A DNA stretch of 64,000 nt, taken from the NCBI GenBank assembly GCA_037783545.1, contig JBBELK010000808.1, positions 372,001-436,000 on the forward strand, given 5' to 3'. Below, one piece after another: positions 33,950 through 44,399 of this stretch; positions within the stretch are counted from its first letter, which is position 1; the number at the start of each line of letters is the position of its first letter. A model generated the notes under the pieces. It was not told where the DNA came from. It made no database searches and saw nothing but the letters and a program-made list of their open reading frames with translations. A program made the translations under genes and the position numbers. This DNA is from Henricia sp. BOLD:AAB3569. Taxonomy: Eukaryota > Echinodermata > Asteroidea > Spinulosida > Echinasteridae.

Positions 33950-34100
33950 TTCTTTAAAATGACCCATCTAGCATTGGAATGTGCAGATTTGATGGAATAA
34001 ACATCAAGTGGAAAAATTTAAGATTTTGGGGAAAAACACTTAACATTTTGTTCAGCCTGTGTCATATATGTTTTGCACACAAGGTCTGATACCATGATCA
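33950..34100 (+). repeat. Dispersed repeat I, copy 1
   Basis: Shares CTAGCATTGGAATGTGCA, GTGGxAAAATTTA and TTGCACACAAGGTCTGA with 47368-47520. Family unknown, no coding capacity. Confidence 0.55.
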
Positions 34101-34119
34101 ACTTCTCAATTCTTTCGGG

Positions 34120-34310
34120 TACTTTTGTGTGAGAAATTGCCAACTAAAAATTTTTTTGGACAATTTGCAAATGAATTATTTAGGCCTACCATTTAAAAAA
34201 AAAACATGCATGTACTTTAAAGGTTTTTGAATTATGGCTGAGTGAAATTTTAAAAGGCATCCATGTAATGCTGTTCGTACCATTTTAAAAGTTTACCAAT
34301 CATGTCTTAA
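34120..34310 (+). repeat. Dispersed repeat C, plus copy
   Basis: Contains TGTGTGAGAAATTGCCAACTA, TAGGCCTACCATTTAAAA and TTTACCAATCATGT, following repeat I directly. Confidence 0.55.
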
Positions 34311-34619
34311 AGCCTGAACATTAATGTGATAAGCAGATTGTTTTACTATAGTACTAATAATTAGTACTAATCTTATAATTGACGTTATTATTACAGCTTG
34401 CTGTGTTGCTACATCAATGCAGGCACGTCAGTCTTTTCACAAATCTATTTTTCAACAGAAAAATAATTGTCCCAACCACTGATGACTATAGTCTATACAT
34501 GTAAAGAATAAACAAAAACTTGGAGGTCAGAATTCAATTGTAATGTAGCATTTATTTTGTGTAGTCGGAGGCATGCATGCTTGAGTGGACTCAATTAACT
34601 GTCAAATTTTGTTCACATA

Positions 34620-34853
34620 CAGTTGTAGTCAGAAGTTTACATACAACTGTGTTAAAGCTGGTGTGCTTAAACTTGCGTTGTCACCATTTTTGTTTACAGT
34701 CTTTACTAAAGTCGGGATTTTGTGGAATTCCTCACGTGCTTGCAGTACTTAAAACATAGCTTGCACACCTTGCAATGGTTCGGGTAGTCCTGTTTACCAT
34801 TTTTGGTGATGATGGTAGTTGTGTACATGTATGTAAACTTCTGACTTCAACTG
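34620..34853. mobile_element. Tc1-type miniature element, 234 bp, TA-flanked
   Basis: Ends CAGTTGTAGTCAGAAGTTTA and, in reverse, CAGTTGAAGTCAGAAGTTTA, each continuing into CATAC, with TA on both outer sides (34618-34619, 34854-34855). The end sequence closely resembles that of Tc1-like transposons known from fish and amphibians, including the CAGTTGAAGTC start. No transposase is present, so it depends on a related autonomous element. Confidence 0.9.
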
Positions 34854-34899
34854 TATGTACACTTTTCTATACAGGAGCAGGGGTCGATATCACAAAGAA

Positions 34900-35659
34900 T
34901 TGTGACGCGTCGCAAAAGTAGCCAAATCCATCGTAACTCGCTGAACCCGTTGCAAGATGCAATGGATTTGGTATACTTGCGACGCGTCTTTGACCCCATG
35001 GGTGCTGCAGGAACATGTACATGTACATGTACCTTCATAGCTCAGAAAAATTAACTTTCAAAATCAGTAAGCCAAGCAGCACCGTGAAATTGGGCACTTT
35101 TACAGTGGCTTTCATAAGGGCACACAAAGTGTGTCTATTCCCTCCTTGGACAGTTTGCTCAAAATTTCAACAAAGATGTTTTTACATGTACAGTGTAGGT
35201 TCATTCATGATTATCAAATAACTGTCATTAGTTGCATGTACATCTGCCAAGTAGGCCTCCATGTTATGTGAATACACCATGGAGTGTACATATACTTACA
35301 TGTAGCTGATCACATGCTAAAAAAAGAATGTGTCAAGCAAGGCTCTAACACAGTCCAATTCATTCTGATTAATGACTACTGTAGTGTTTAAGTTGATAAA
35401 TAAATGGAGACATGCACACAAGGTTCGGCTCACCGTAAAACGAGTTATCAACTGTTGGTCAAAGGTCATGCACGCACCGACCTAGATGCAATCGCTACAT
35501 ACAATGTAGGTAGGAGGGCAAATGATACAATATTACAACTACCATTTTGTGTGTGGCTGTCCTTTGCAATTAATATAATTCACAAAGTCTATACAGCTAG
35601 CTGCAGAGCATTTAGGAAAAAAGTCTTGTGTAGCTGTAATTGTCAATCATTCATCAATT
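34900..35659. other. Gene-free stretch
   Basis: A short inverted block (GACGCGTCGCAAAAGTAGCCAA near 34903 against TTTGGTATACTTGCGACGCGTC near 34967) and a (CATGTA)n patch at 35013-35032 are the only structures seen. Confidence 0.45.
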
Positions 35660-36860
35660 CCCAGGTAGCAAGCCCATATGGGTATGATATGGGTCCCAAA
35701 TGGGCCAAATATGGGTCCCACATGGGACAACCCTTATGGGCCCCCAAGGATACTGCACCCAAGATTCAAATGGGACCCATGTGGGCCAACCCAGATAACC
35801 CATATGGGACGCATATGGGTCCCATGTGGGTCCCAAATGGGGACCCATATGGGTCCAACATGGGGCAAATCACATGGGTCCCACATGGGGCAAATCACAT
35901 GGGTCCCACATATGGCAACCCATATGGGCCCCCAAGGATTATGCACCCAAGATCCATATGGGCCCCATATGGGCCAACCCAGAAACCCCATGTGGGGCAC
36001 ATATGGGACCCTTGTGGGTCAACCCAGATACCCCATATGGAACCAACATGGGTCCCATATGGGTATCTGGGTTGACCCATATGGGTCCCATTTGAATCTT
36101 GGGTGCAGAATCCTTGGGGCCCCATATGGGTCGGCCCATGTGGGACCCATGTGGGTTTCACACGTGGGACCCATGTGGGTTTTACACATTGGACCCACAT
36201 AGGTCCCCATTTAGGACCCATGTGGGACCCATGTTGGTTCCATATGGGGTATCTGGGTTGACCCATATGGGTCCCATTTGAATCTTGGGTGCAGAATCCT
36301 TGGGGTCCCATATGGGTCGGCCCATGTGGGACCCATGTGGGTTTCACACGTGGGACCCATGTGGGTTTCACACATTGGACCCACATGGGTCCCCATTTAG
36401 GACCCATGTGGGTTCCACATGGGGTATCCGGGTTGCCCATATGGGTCCCATTTGAATCTTGGGTGCAGAATCCTTGGGGCCCCATATGGGTCAGCCCATG
36501 TAGGACCCATGTGGGTTCCACACGTGGGACCCATGTGGGTTTCACACATTGGACCCACATGGGTCCCCATTTAGGACCCATGTGGGTTCCACATGGGGTA
36601 TCCGGGTTGACCCATATGGGTCCCATATGAATCTTGGGTGCAGAATCCTTAGGGCCCCATATGGGTCGCCCCATGTGGGTCCCCATTTAGGATCCATGTG
36701 GGTGCCACATGGGGTATCTGGGTTAACCCATATGGGTCAGGGTCCCATATGAATCTTGAGTGCAGAATTCTTGGGGCCCCATATGGGCTCCAACGTGTGG
36801 ACCCCATATAGGTCAATCCAGGCACACCATATGGGTCCCGCGGATCCCCATATCAAAAAG
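35660..36860. repeat. Array 1 of CCCATATGGG units, switching orientation
   Basis: Begins CCCAGGTAGCAAGCCCATAT. The array is built of 10-20-bp words centred on the palindrome CCCATATGGG. A higher-order marker, GAATCTTGGGTGCAGAATCC, recurs at 36094, 36280, 36454, 36629 and 36751 (spacing 186, 174, 175 and 122) in one direction, and in reverse near 35755 and 35943, so the array is an inverted pair of blocks meeting near 36040-36060. Open frames of up to 263 residues (MGPxWVP repeats) exist on both strands, as expected when a palindromic repeat lacks stops, so I do not call them coding. Confidence 0.85.
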
Positions 36861-37520
36861 GTCTTGTGTCGTACGCAAATGAGATATACGTAAATGAACT
36901 CAGTTGTTCCAATCAACAAAAAAAACATTTATTCCGTGATGAGTAGCTCAATGGAGTTACGAGGCCAGAAACCAAATCGAAACAATGTGATGTCCCTACG
37001 TGAACCCTGTTGGGTATGAAATGCTATCGAAGTTGGATATGATATGGCAGGTGTCCAAAACGCAAGTTTTTGATTGATACCGTTAACTGTAAATAAATAA
37101 GATAATAATACAGCACTTTAATCAAGTGTACTGTTAAATGTCGTTTACATAATATCCAGTGTGAGCTTTCTATAATTGCCGTTTTGTGTTCGCACCATGC
37201 ACACGTGTCGTGCTGAAGTATCCAGTTTGTAAGTGCAACGTCAAACGCGGCGCGCGCAACACTGATTTACTGTATATAAGTGTCCATTACGTCTTGATCT
37301 TAATCGTGTAATTATAAAACAGCTCCAATTGGAACAACAGTCAATGCGGTAATTGAGGCGAGCTAGTCATGCTTTTTGCTGAAAGCTACCAGCTTATTCT
37401 GAAATTGAGTACGGGAGTTTGTTCCAGTCTCTAGCAGTGTTGGGGACAATTATTTATGATGACAATTAATCGCTGAAGCTGGGATTTTGAGGGAGAGGGG
37501 GTTGTGATTTCTTGTTGAAG
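36861..37520. other. Gene-free stretch
   Basis: No exon or clear element end. Confidence 0.4.
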
Positions 37521-37539
37521 TGGCAGTTGGTTCTCTATT

Positions 37540-38034
37540 AAATGTTAAATTGAAGATGATCATCCAACGGAAGGTCTACATTATTATGGATGATGTTTTG
37601 CATGGTGACGAGCCTCTGATTCAGTCTTCTCTCCTGAAGTGTTTGAAGTTGAATTTCCCTCAACATGGCAGTGACGGAACTTTTTCTTCCATAGTCATTC
37701 ATGATGAAGCTTCAACTCTTTTGATGTTACGGGTTGTATGCGGTTCCCAGACTGAGCTGCAGTATTCAACATGTGGGCGAACTAAACTTTTGTAAGCCTG
37801 TACTTTGACTTTGCGAGGAGCATTGCTCAGGTTACGACGAGTGAAGCCTAACATGCGGTTAGCTTTGGAGACAGCTGTATCGATATAGTGTACGTTCCAC
37901 GTCATCATCGCTTGCATCTCACTGGATTTCCTGATGACTTGCTTTAATTCCTGTCTTTGCGTGCCTGCTGTTACACCCTCAAAATTCCATGCTCCTAAAT
38001 CCCGTGCATTATCGAGAAAGGATGTCGTGCACAT
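37540..38034 (-). pseudogene. LINE ORF2 C-terminal fragment (CR1/L2-like)
   Basis: The frame ending at 37699 shows the post-palm region of a LINE reverse transcriptase: KANRMLGFTRRNLSNAPRKV, then LVRPHVEYCSSVWEPH. A frameshift near 37720 moves the homology into another frame, where SSVTAMLREIQLQTLQERR (about 37700-37640) continues the typical C-terminal region. Homology on the 5' side starts near DMTWN-type text (about 37905); the sequence before it does not match. It is 5'-truncated and inactive. Confidence 0.8.
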
Positions 38035-38163
38035 ATCTGGACTTCATCTTTTGTCGCATCTGTAGTTTGTTGTATTACGTCTCAGTACCTGAAGTGAAAA
38101 TTCATCAGTAGAATTACTATAATATATAAACACACTCTTCTTAATATTAGGCTAGATTCTTAA

Positions 38164-38406
38164 AGGGCGTTCACACTATCGCGGCAAAAATGGCTTTGCG
38201 CGCGCCTGTGCCATTGAATTATACAGAAATTGGTTTGTATAGAAACTGGTTTGCCACTTGTGCTCGGCCTTTCGCGACACGCAGCCAATGAGGTATCAGA
38301 GAAGCTCCAAATTACCAGAGTTGAAAGATCGGTGATTGGGACCTCATGCAATATGCGGTGAGCGCAGCGCGGCAGTGTGATTTTTCCGCAAAAGTGTCAA
38401 CTCCCC
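38164..38406. mobile_element. H-family element, 243 bp, TTAA-flanked
   Basis: Left end AGGGCGTTCACACTATCGCG, right end in reverse GGGGAGTTGACACTTTTGCG, with TTAA on both sides (38160-38163, 38407-38410). TTAA targets are used by piggyBac and Kolobok transposons. Non-coding. Confidence 0.75.
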
Positions 38407-38501
38407 TTAAACTTAATGGCTGAGCTATTTCACACGTTAACGCGCGTAACTTTGATGCACGGCAAATTTACGTGCAAGGGTTGATTCACGTTCACACTTA
38501 A

Positions 38502-39120
38502 GGGGAGTTCACACTATCACGGAAAAAACAGTTTTTTTTTTAGCTGGGTCAAAGTTCGAATTTGCTGAACTTTGACCGCGGTGCGCTGACCTTACCAACG
38601 CGCAGCCTACTTCTAGAAGGCTAAAAGTGTTTATTTGACGTTTATATTGGGACGTTATCATTTTTTAAGTTACACTTTTAGCCCTTTAACAGTTTAACCT
38701 CATTCGCCGTGGTGAAGCATGCTACACGCCCTTTAATGGTCCAAGAACCTGTGTCAAAAATCTTACCCGACATTCCAAATCAGACACTTAAGAACACACC
38801 ATGGAGGTCCTTGTAATCTCAATCTGTACCCTTGTCATTCTTTTCCCATGATGACTCGAACATCAGAAAAGAACGACAAGGCTACAGAAGTCTTCAGATT
38901 ACAATCTGATTATTGTGTGTTTTTAAATGTCTGATTTGGAATGTCACGTAAGATTATTGACACAGGTTTTTGGACCATTAAAGGGCGTGTACCATGCTTC
39001 ACCACGGCGAATAAGGTTAACTTGTTAAAGGGCTAAAAGTGTAACTTAAAAAATGATAACGTCCCAATATAAACGTCAAATAAACACTTTTAGCTTTCTA
39101 AAAGTAGTGTGAACCGTGCT
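38502..39120. mobile_element. H-family element enclosing a 501-bp palindrome
   Basis: Left end GGGGAGTTCACACTATCACG and right end AGTGTGAACCGTGCT, flanked by TTAA (38498-38501, 39121-39124). From 38607 to 39107 the interior is one near-complete palindrome centred near 38858, with arms of about 250 bp diverged by small substitutions. A TTAAAGGGCGTGTACCATGC-type end inside each arm suggests that a second, palindromic TTAA element lies within the H element. Confidence 0.75.
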
Positions 39121-39124
39121 TTAA

Positions 39125-39172
39125 GGGGAGTTCACACTATCGCGGAAAAATCACACTGCCGCGCTGCACTCA
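39125..39172. mobile_element. H-family left end, truncated
   Basis: GGGGAGTTCACACTATCGCG and about 28 more bases match H ends, sharing the TTAA with the preceding element. The remainder is missing. Confidence 0.65.
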
Positions 39173-39214
39173 CCAATGGTGACGTCATCACATCGACGGT
39201 GGTTACGTAATATG

Positions 39215-40020
39215 GTGTCAAATTACACAAGATACTGAAGCTGAATTGTTTAAAAATGCTGCATCTTGAGAACTACATGTACAACAGATATTTGTATGAT
39301 TCCTTCGCACATTAATTAAGAACTTGATGTTCATCAAATTGTTGAACAATTTGTGCACAAAAGTGTGACATCATGATGTCGGATCACAGGTGTCAAATTA
39401 CCAAAATTTCATAAATTCGTATCTGAAGAACCGTAATAGATACTTGAACAATTCTTTCACAGCATTATAGGTCGAAATGAACTAAACAAATCATACACTG
39501 ACATAACCCCTGTGTGACCCCTACTTCCGGTCTAAACCGGAAGTTAACAGAAAATTAGCATTTTGAATGCAAATAGAGCCAAAGTGGTAGGGAATTTGAC
39601 CATAGTTCTACAAATCGAAATGTTCCAACACATGTGCACTTTATGACTATACCAATGACTATACCAATGATGACGTTCACAATGATCACATGCACAGCGG
39701 TTACGTAATATGATCTCAAATGATAAAATCTTGAGAACTCTAATAGATATTGGAAAGATTATTTCACCACAGTAAAGAACTTGTTCTTCAGTACAACTTT
39801 GAACAATTTGTGCACACAATAGTGACGTCGTGATGAGCTTGACTGTGCCAATAATGACGTCATAAGATTCACAATTTTAGCGTTGAATAGTCAAAGAGTC
39901 ATGTACTGAGAATTCCAATACTGGCAATCGATAAGTGAATGTTTCTTTTGCAACATCGACCAACTCAAGTTTTCAACCAATTTCAAAAGTGTGACGTCAT
40001 CATGAGCTCAATGTGCATGT
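39215..40020 (+). repeat. Degenerate tandem repeat with recurring TGACGTCA-like words
   Basis: Landmarks such as GAACAATTTGTGCACA followed by GTGACxTCxTGATG recur near 39345, 39800 and 39980, and CTTGAGAACTxxAATAGATA recurs near 39265, 39425 and 39730. Units are about 170-230 bp and strongly diverged. Several CRE-like TGACGTCA or near-matches result. Confidence 0.45.
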
Positions 40021-40489
40021 CACCCGATCACCTAGCGTTTGTTAAAAAACAAACGCCAAGCTCTAGTTTCTTATTGAACCTATTATTATGTCATACTTTT
40101 CTTAGTTCAGGGGCCCAACAAGTAAATATGTAAACATCCATCAGTATACGAGGCTTATTTTAACTGGCCATTCAATATGTAGCCCATTAATTGCTGCCAG
40201 AGTGTATTACAAAAGTTAAAAACAGTTTCGAACCATACTTACGCAGATTATTTTGTTATGTTATAGGCGTTGGAACTCCTTTTTGCCCCACATCAGTACA
40301 GCAAGCTGTGTGACCTGCAAAAAATAGCCAAACCTCATAAATAATAGCACGTAGGCCTACTGTTTAACATACATGTACTGCTTTTAACAGGGAAATTACT
40401 AGGTCACAATTTATTCATTGTTTTTATTCTGGTAACAAGGTAGCAAATATCCCCATGATCGTATTTATGTGCAACTAGTGTTAGATGGC

Positions 40490-40760
40490 TGCAGATGGTA
40501 TAATTTTTCTAAAGATAGAGTTGGCCTACATGATTGGTAATTGTTAAAAAAGGCGATATTTCCACTCCCGACTTAAAAACATTATAAAACGTGCCTTGTA
40601 GAAATTTCAGTCACATACATGTACATGTAGATGCAGCAATACTGCAGAAAAATCCATGCATTGTTTTTGTGCATAAATATTTAGTGGTAAAAATCTTTAA
40701 TAACAAAAAAAACCACCTTCAGTTGAACACTCTTAAGAACTCCTTTATTTTTTTTTAAAA
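40490..40760 (-). repeat. Dispersed repeat C, minus copy
   Basis: Contains CTACATGATTGGTAA, CCTTGTAGAAATTTCAGTCAC and the A-rich centre in reverse orientation to the copy at 7440. Confidence 0.5.
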
Positions 40761-41517
40761 ATGACATATTGGTGCTTTTAAGTTATAATGTCCGTGGTTC
40801 TTAACAAATTCGATTTTTGTTTTCTCCTAACGAAGCATTTACTTTATTTTAAGGTGGACAAAAATCATTACGTATTTCATGCATCGGCAACCCTGTGAAA
40901 AATGCCGTTTTGATACAGCTGTTTTTACGCCTTGCCGTAAGTTCAATTATTGGCGAACCGCCAATAATTCGAAATATTGACAGTAACTATTTGATAACTA
41001 AACATTAGTCAATTTTTATATCATTTGAAAGCGAATAACCTTTGTTTCTGAAAAAATTGTCAATTAAAAAAAAAATATTGTTTTGGGTGCCACACCCAAA
41101 AACGCACATCTTTAAGCAACAATGCATTAATTTGGACAACTAATGAATTACATAATTATACACATGACAACGGGCACAAGCTGATTATACCGGGACTATG
41201 CAGCCTAATCAACTATTAGGAATGATCTGAGGCTCCTGGAAACCAAGTAATATTCGATTGCCCGAATTCGTACGATTTTATCCCGTGCACATTCCACTGA
41301 AGCAAAGAAAATGATCTCCCCGCTTCCTCAAAGTATTGTCTCTTTGATTTTTGGACACTTGTGTGCACAGTAAATTTGCATTTTTTTTATATGTTCAATT
41401 TGTTGTTATAGATGTTTCCAATGTTAAGTTTGAAAATATGGTTCCGAATAATTATTTGAAAACTGAAAATACACTTTTTCAACTGCACGACGTTTTCTTT
41501 AAATTACTCCAAAACTG
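40761..41517. other. Gene-free stretch
   Basis: No exon or element boundary was supported. Confidence 0.4.
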
Positions 41518-41947
41518 CATTTATTTATTTATTTATTTATTCCATTTATTTACCCAGGGTGTGCCCAAACAGTTTACAAAAACTGGTTTCCATTGGGGCC
41601 CTGCAAACACACATAGAACAAATATACTAAATTGAACAACTTCATAATTACTAACAAACTGGAAGAAGATACATTTGTACAACAATTACAACATAATACA
41701 AAAAAAAAAAAAACCGAATGGTTACAGAAGAACATCACAAGTAATTATTATACATGCATGTGACACTAAAATTTACGCTAATTACGGGAAGGGCGAAAAA
41801 CCCGCAAAAACTCTTTTTAAGAGAAAACAAAATTTTAAAAATGGGAAAATTCCCCTCCGGCTCCAAAATTAAAGTTTGATTTTATGGCAACCAAGTCATA
41901 CGACTCCGTAAATTAGCATTTCTCACTTGAAGTTGATCATGTGAATA
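41518..41947 (-). repeat. 3' end of the ORF1-bearing LINE, with terminal TTTA microsatellite
   Basis: Read on the minus strand this is the 3' untranslated region. Toward the end it shows GGGCCCCAATGGAAACCAG and CACACCCTGGGTAAATAAA, then about five (AAAT/TAAA) units at 41518-41543. Such short terminal repeats after a GGGTAAATAAA-like end are characteristic of L2/CR1-type LINEs. An A run at 41700-41713 falls inside this interval. Confidence 0.65.
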
Positions 41948-42208
41948 TTATGTGTATGTTTGGCGAAGTGCCGATTTGAATGAGCTCAAAGAAGACATAG
42001 TTCTAAGGTGAGCACTGAGGCTGTTCCAAATTGCGGCGCCAGTTACAGCAAAACTCGAGGCGTAAGACCCCTTTCGTGCAAAGGGAATTTTCAGTGTCTT
42101 TTCGGCAGATTGACGAGTTTCTCGAGTTTGTACGTAAGGTGTAAATAGACTTGCCATATACTGCGGGGCCAAGGAATTGATGCTTTTAAAGACGAATATA
42201 GCTTTCTT
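41948..42208 (-). pseudogene. Extreme C-terminus of LINE ORF2
   Basis: Open from 42208 to a stop at 41948, about 86 residues. Visible are FKSINSLAPQYMASLF, then Arg-rich text and SFAVTGAAIWNSLSAHLR, the conserved tail of CR1/L2-type ORF2 proteins. There is no start codon of its own and no reverse-transcriptase domain in front of it. It begins within ten bases of the ORF1 stop codon, so a deletion has removed nearly all of ORF2. Confidence 0.85.
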
Positions 42209-42214
42209 TTAGGC

Positions 42215-44017
42215 TTACATTTGGCCCCTGCTTTGTGGATTTAGAAGTTGTCTGACCTCCTGGAGATACTCTATCCATTCCTGGTTCGGAGTGCGGGGGT
42301 GAGGGACTCTCATCCCGTGATGTGGGATGTATGGGTGGTTCGGGATGTATGGGTGGTTCCGGGTGGGTTGACGTTGTGTCTGCGGACGGTACTGGTTTGC
42401 CTTCCGAAAATCCATTTGTGTATTTTCCGTAGCCGGTTTCTTGAGGGCGTCGGAATACAACCCCCCGTCGACAGCATGTGGCCGTTTCGGTGGTCCGTAG
42501 ATGTGCCGAATGATGTTTTTGGCGAGAATACACACACCCTGGGAATTCAGATGTACGCCGTCTGTCACAAGATGGTTCGGCGTTATCCCCCCATTGTCGA
42601 TGAACCCCCATTTGTTACACTCCGCGGTGCGTTTTAGCATGTTATTCGCATCGTCGACGGCCTTACGCCTAGATTCTGACGCGACTCCACGGTGGATAAT
42701 TGATGAAATTGTCACTTTCTTTGGCTGAAGCGCTTCCCCGAGAGACGTAATTTTGGCAGTCATGGTGTTGGCGTCGTCCGTTGTGTTGTTGGAACCGACG
42801 TGGAGTATTACCTCCGATACGCCGTATTTGGACGATAACTGCTGAGCCTCATGAGTAACAGTTTCAATCTTTGCGCCTCGCATTGTTTGGCAAACTACCT
42901 TTGATTTCTTGCTTAGTTTCCTAGGTTGCAGGTGTTTGATCATGGAGTCACCGATGATAAGAATGTCCGCAGACGCAGTGGGGGTCGGTGGCTCTGTCTT
43001 TTTGCGATGCTGTTCCTTGTGTCTCTCGCGGTACTTCTTCAGCTGTTCTTCATGGGACACCTTACTTTTAGCTGCGCCCGATTTCTCCTTGTTTGTGTTC
43101 GTTGTTTGTTTCGGACTCGAGTACTTTCCGGGACTTTTAGCGTTCAGGATGTCGAAATACGTGTCGATCAATTCCTCTGCTTCAACAATCGAATCACTTG
43201 CGTTTTTATTGTCTTCAACCACGTCCTGTGTATCCAGTGCCGAAAAGCGGTTGCTTGTGGCCACTGGTGAAGAATTCGGGCCTTTGTGCGCGCGGGGCTT
43301 AGCAAGGTTCCGGCTCGGTGGGCACGAATACACCTCACTCCGGGTATCGTCTCCGGTAGAATGGCTAATTAGCATATCAATAGTGCAATGGAGGTCTTCG
43401 CGTTCCTTCTCCAACATGTCGATCTTCTCCTTCACAAACGAAAAAGAATTAGAAATATGATTAGACATTGCTAAAAATTGATCAGAAAATTTACCATCGA
43501 GCGCGTTGAGATCGTTGTGTAGCCTATTTACAGCCTCCAAAACGGCATCTAGTGTGGCCGGCTGTGACGGCTGGGCTGTCATGGCGTCCACGCGATCGGG
43601 CTGAGGGAGAGATTGTTTGGCCTTGGGTGCGCTGGTCGAACTAATGCAGCACCTAGGAAAATGTTTCCTATGACCAAACACATAAAGGCATAGTTCCCTA
43701 ATATCATCAGCTGCAGTATCCTTAGATCTGCGAGCTTTAAGGTTACAAGATGAAATGGTACTTATCTTTTCATTTGATGACTCCGTTGGTGTTTCGCCGC
43801 CATCTTGAACCTTCAGTAGTCTCTCCATAGCACACTCAAAAATCAATTTCCTGGCTTGTAAAAGTTCGTCCAGGGCAAATTCACTGGTCAGAATTGTCTT
43901 GATAGGAACGGATGGACGATCCTTTAGTTTTAGGATGATTTTCTTCAGACTGGGGTCGACTTTTCGCAAAACAATTGGAGAGCCAGTGTCACACACGTCC
44001 GTCATGTTCGAAGCCAT
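42215..44017 (-). CDS. Intact LINE ORF1 protein with SGNH/GDSL esterase domain
   Basis: The frame has 600 codons from the ATG at 44017 (MASN); the upstream ATG at 44065 adds 16 residues and is less likely. Residues about 1-110 are mixed. A predicted coiled coil (about 155-220, with VLEAVNRLHNDLNALDGKF and VKEKIDMLEKERE) suits trimer formation. A basic Lys/Glu-rich linker follows (about 305-345), then an SGNH hydrolase domain (about 348-510) with Ser358 in IIGDS, the oxyanion Gly in TMRGAKI, Gly408/Asn410 in HVGSNN, and Asp486/His489 in DGVHLN. The tail is Pro/His-rich. CR1-type LINEs carry such esterase ORF1 proteins, which bind RNA and lipids. The frame is undamaged over 1.8 kb although ORF2 is almost gone. 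Very recent origin or trans-mobilised survival would explain this; host domestication is a less likely alternative. Confidence 0.85.
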   Translation of the reverse strand: MASNMTDVCDTGSPIVLRKVDPSLKKIILKLKDRPSVPIKTILTSEFALDELLQARKLIFECAMERLLKVQDGGETPTESSNEKISTISSCNLKARRSKDTAADDIRELCLYVFGHRKHFPRCCISSTSAPKAKQSLPQPDRVDAMTAQPSQPATLDAVLEAVNRLHNDLNALDGKFSDQFLAMSNHISNSFSFVKEKIDMLEKEREDLHCTIDMLISHSTGDDTRSEVYSCPPSRNLAKPRAHKGPNSSPVATSNRFSALDTQDVVEDNKNASDSIVEAEELIDTYFDILNAKSPGKYSSPKQTTNTNKEKSGAAKSKVSHEEQLKKYRERHKEQHRKKTEPPTPTASADILIIGDSMIKHLQPRKLSKKSKVVCQTMRGAKIETVTHEAQQLSSKYGVSEVILHVGSNNTTDDANTMTAKITSLGEALQPKKVTISSIIHRGVASESRRKAVDDANNMLKRTAECNKWGFIDNGGITPNHLVTDGVHLNSQGVCILAKNIIRHIYGPPKRPHAVDGGLYSDALKKPATENTQMDFRKANQYRPQTQRQPTRNHPYIPNHPYIPHHGMRVPHPRTPNQEWIEYLQEVRQLLNPQSRGQM

Positions 44018-44399
44018 AATAGCATGACTATTGTGATTAAGGGAGTGCATGAAATATACTTGCACTGCCCAGCTGCACTGCTAATAACCACCCTTATTTA
44101 CCCAGGCTAGCCTTGTGCTATAAAGCTACTTGGCTATCTAGTAAACAAACCACTATAGCCATGCCCCAAGGCCTCATAATGGAGAAACCACAGATGGCTC
44201 TGGAATGTCCAACAAGGAGTGGCTCAGTGCACAAAACATGCACTAGTACCGACATAATAATTAGACTTAATGCGACCTACATAACATGTATGTACTAGTA
44301 CTAGCTTCTATACCCCAAACATATTCTCACAAAGGAAATTAGACTAGTATCCTCACGCTTCGACCCACACGACACCAATTTTGGGCTATAGCCCATTCA

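Noticed and set aside
35404-35660. N-terminal 85 residues of a plus frame before array 1 as an exon
   Set aside because: No domain, weak start context, and the frame is long only because it runs into the stop-free array.
35654-36752. Long open frames on both strands (up to 263 residues, MGPxWVP repeats)
   Set aside because: They exist in several frames at once because the palindromic unit lacks stops; no start context, no domain and no splice support.
42909-43460. 183-residue plus frame
   Set aside because: Shadow of the LINE ORF1 gene on the other strand.
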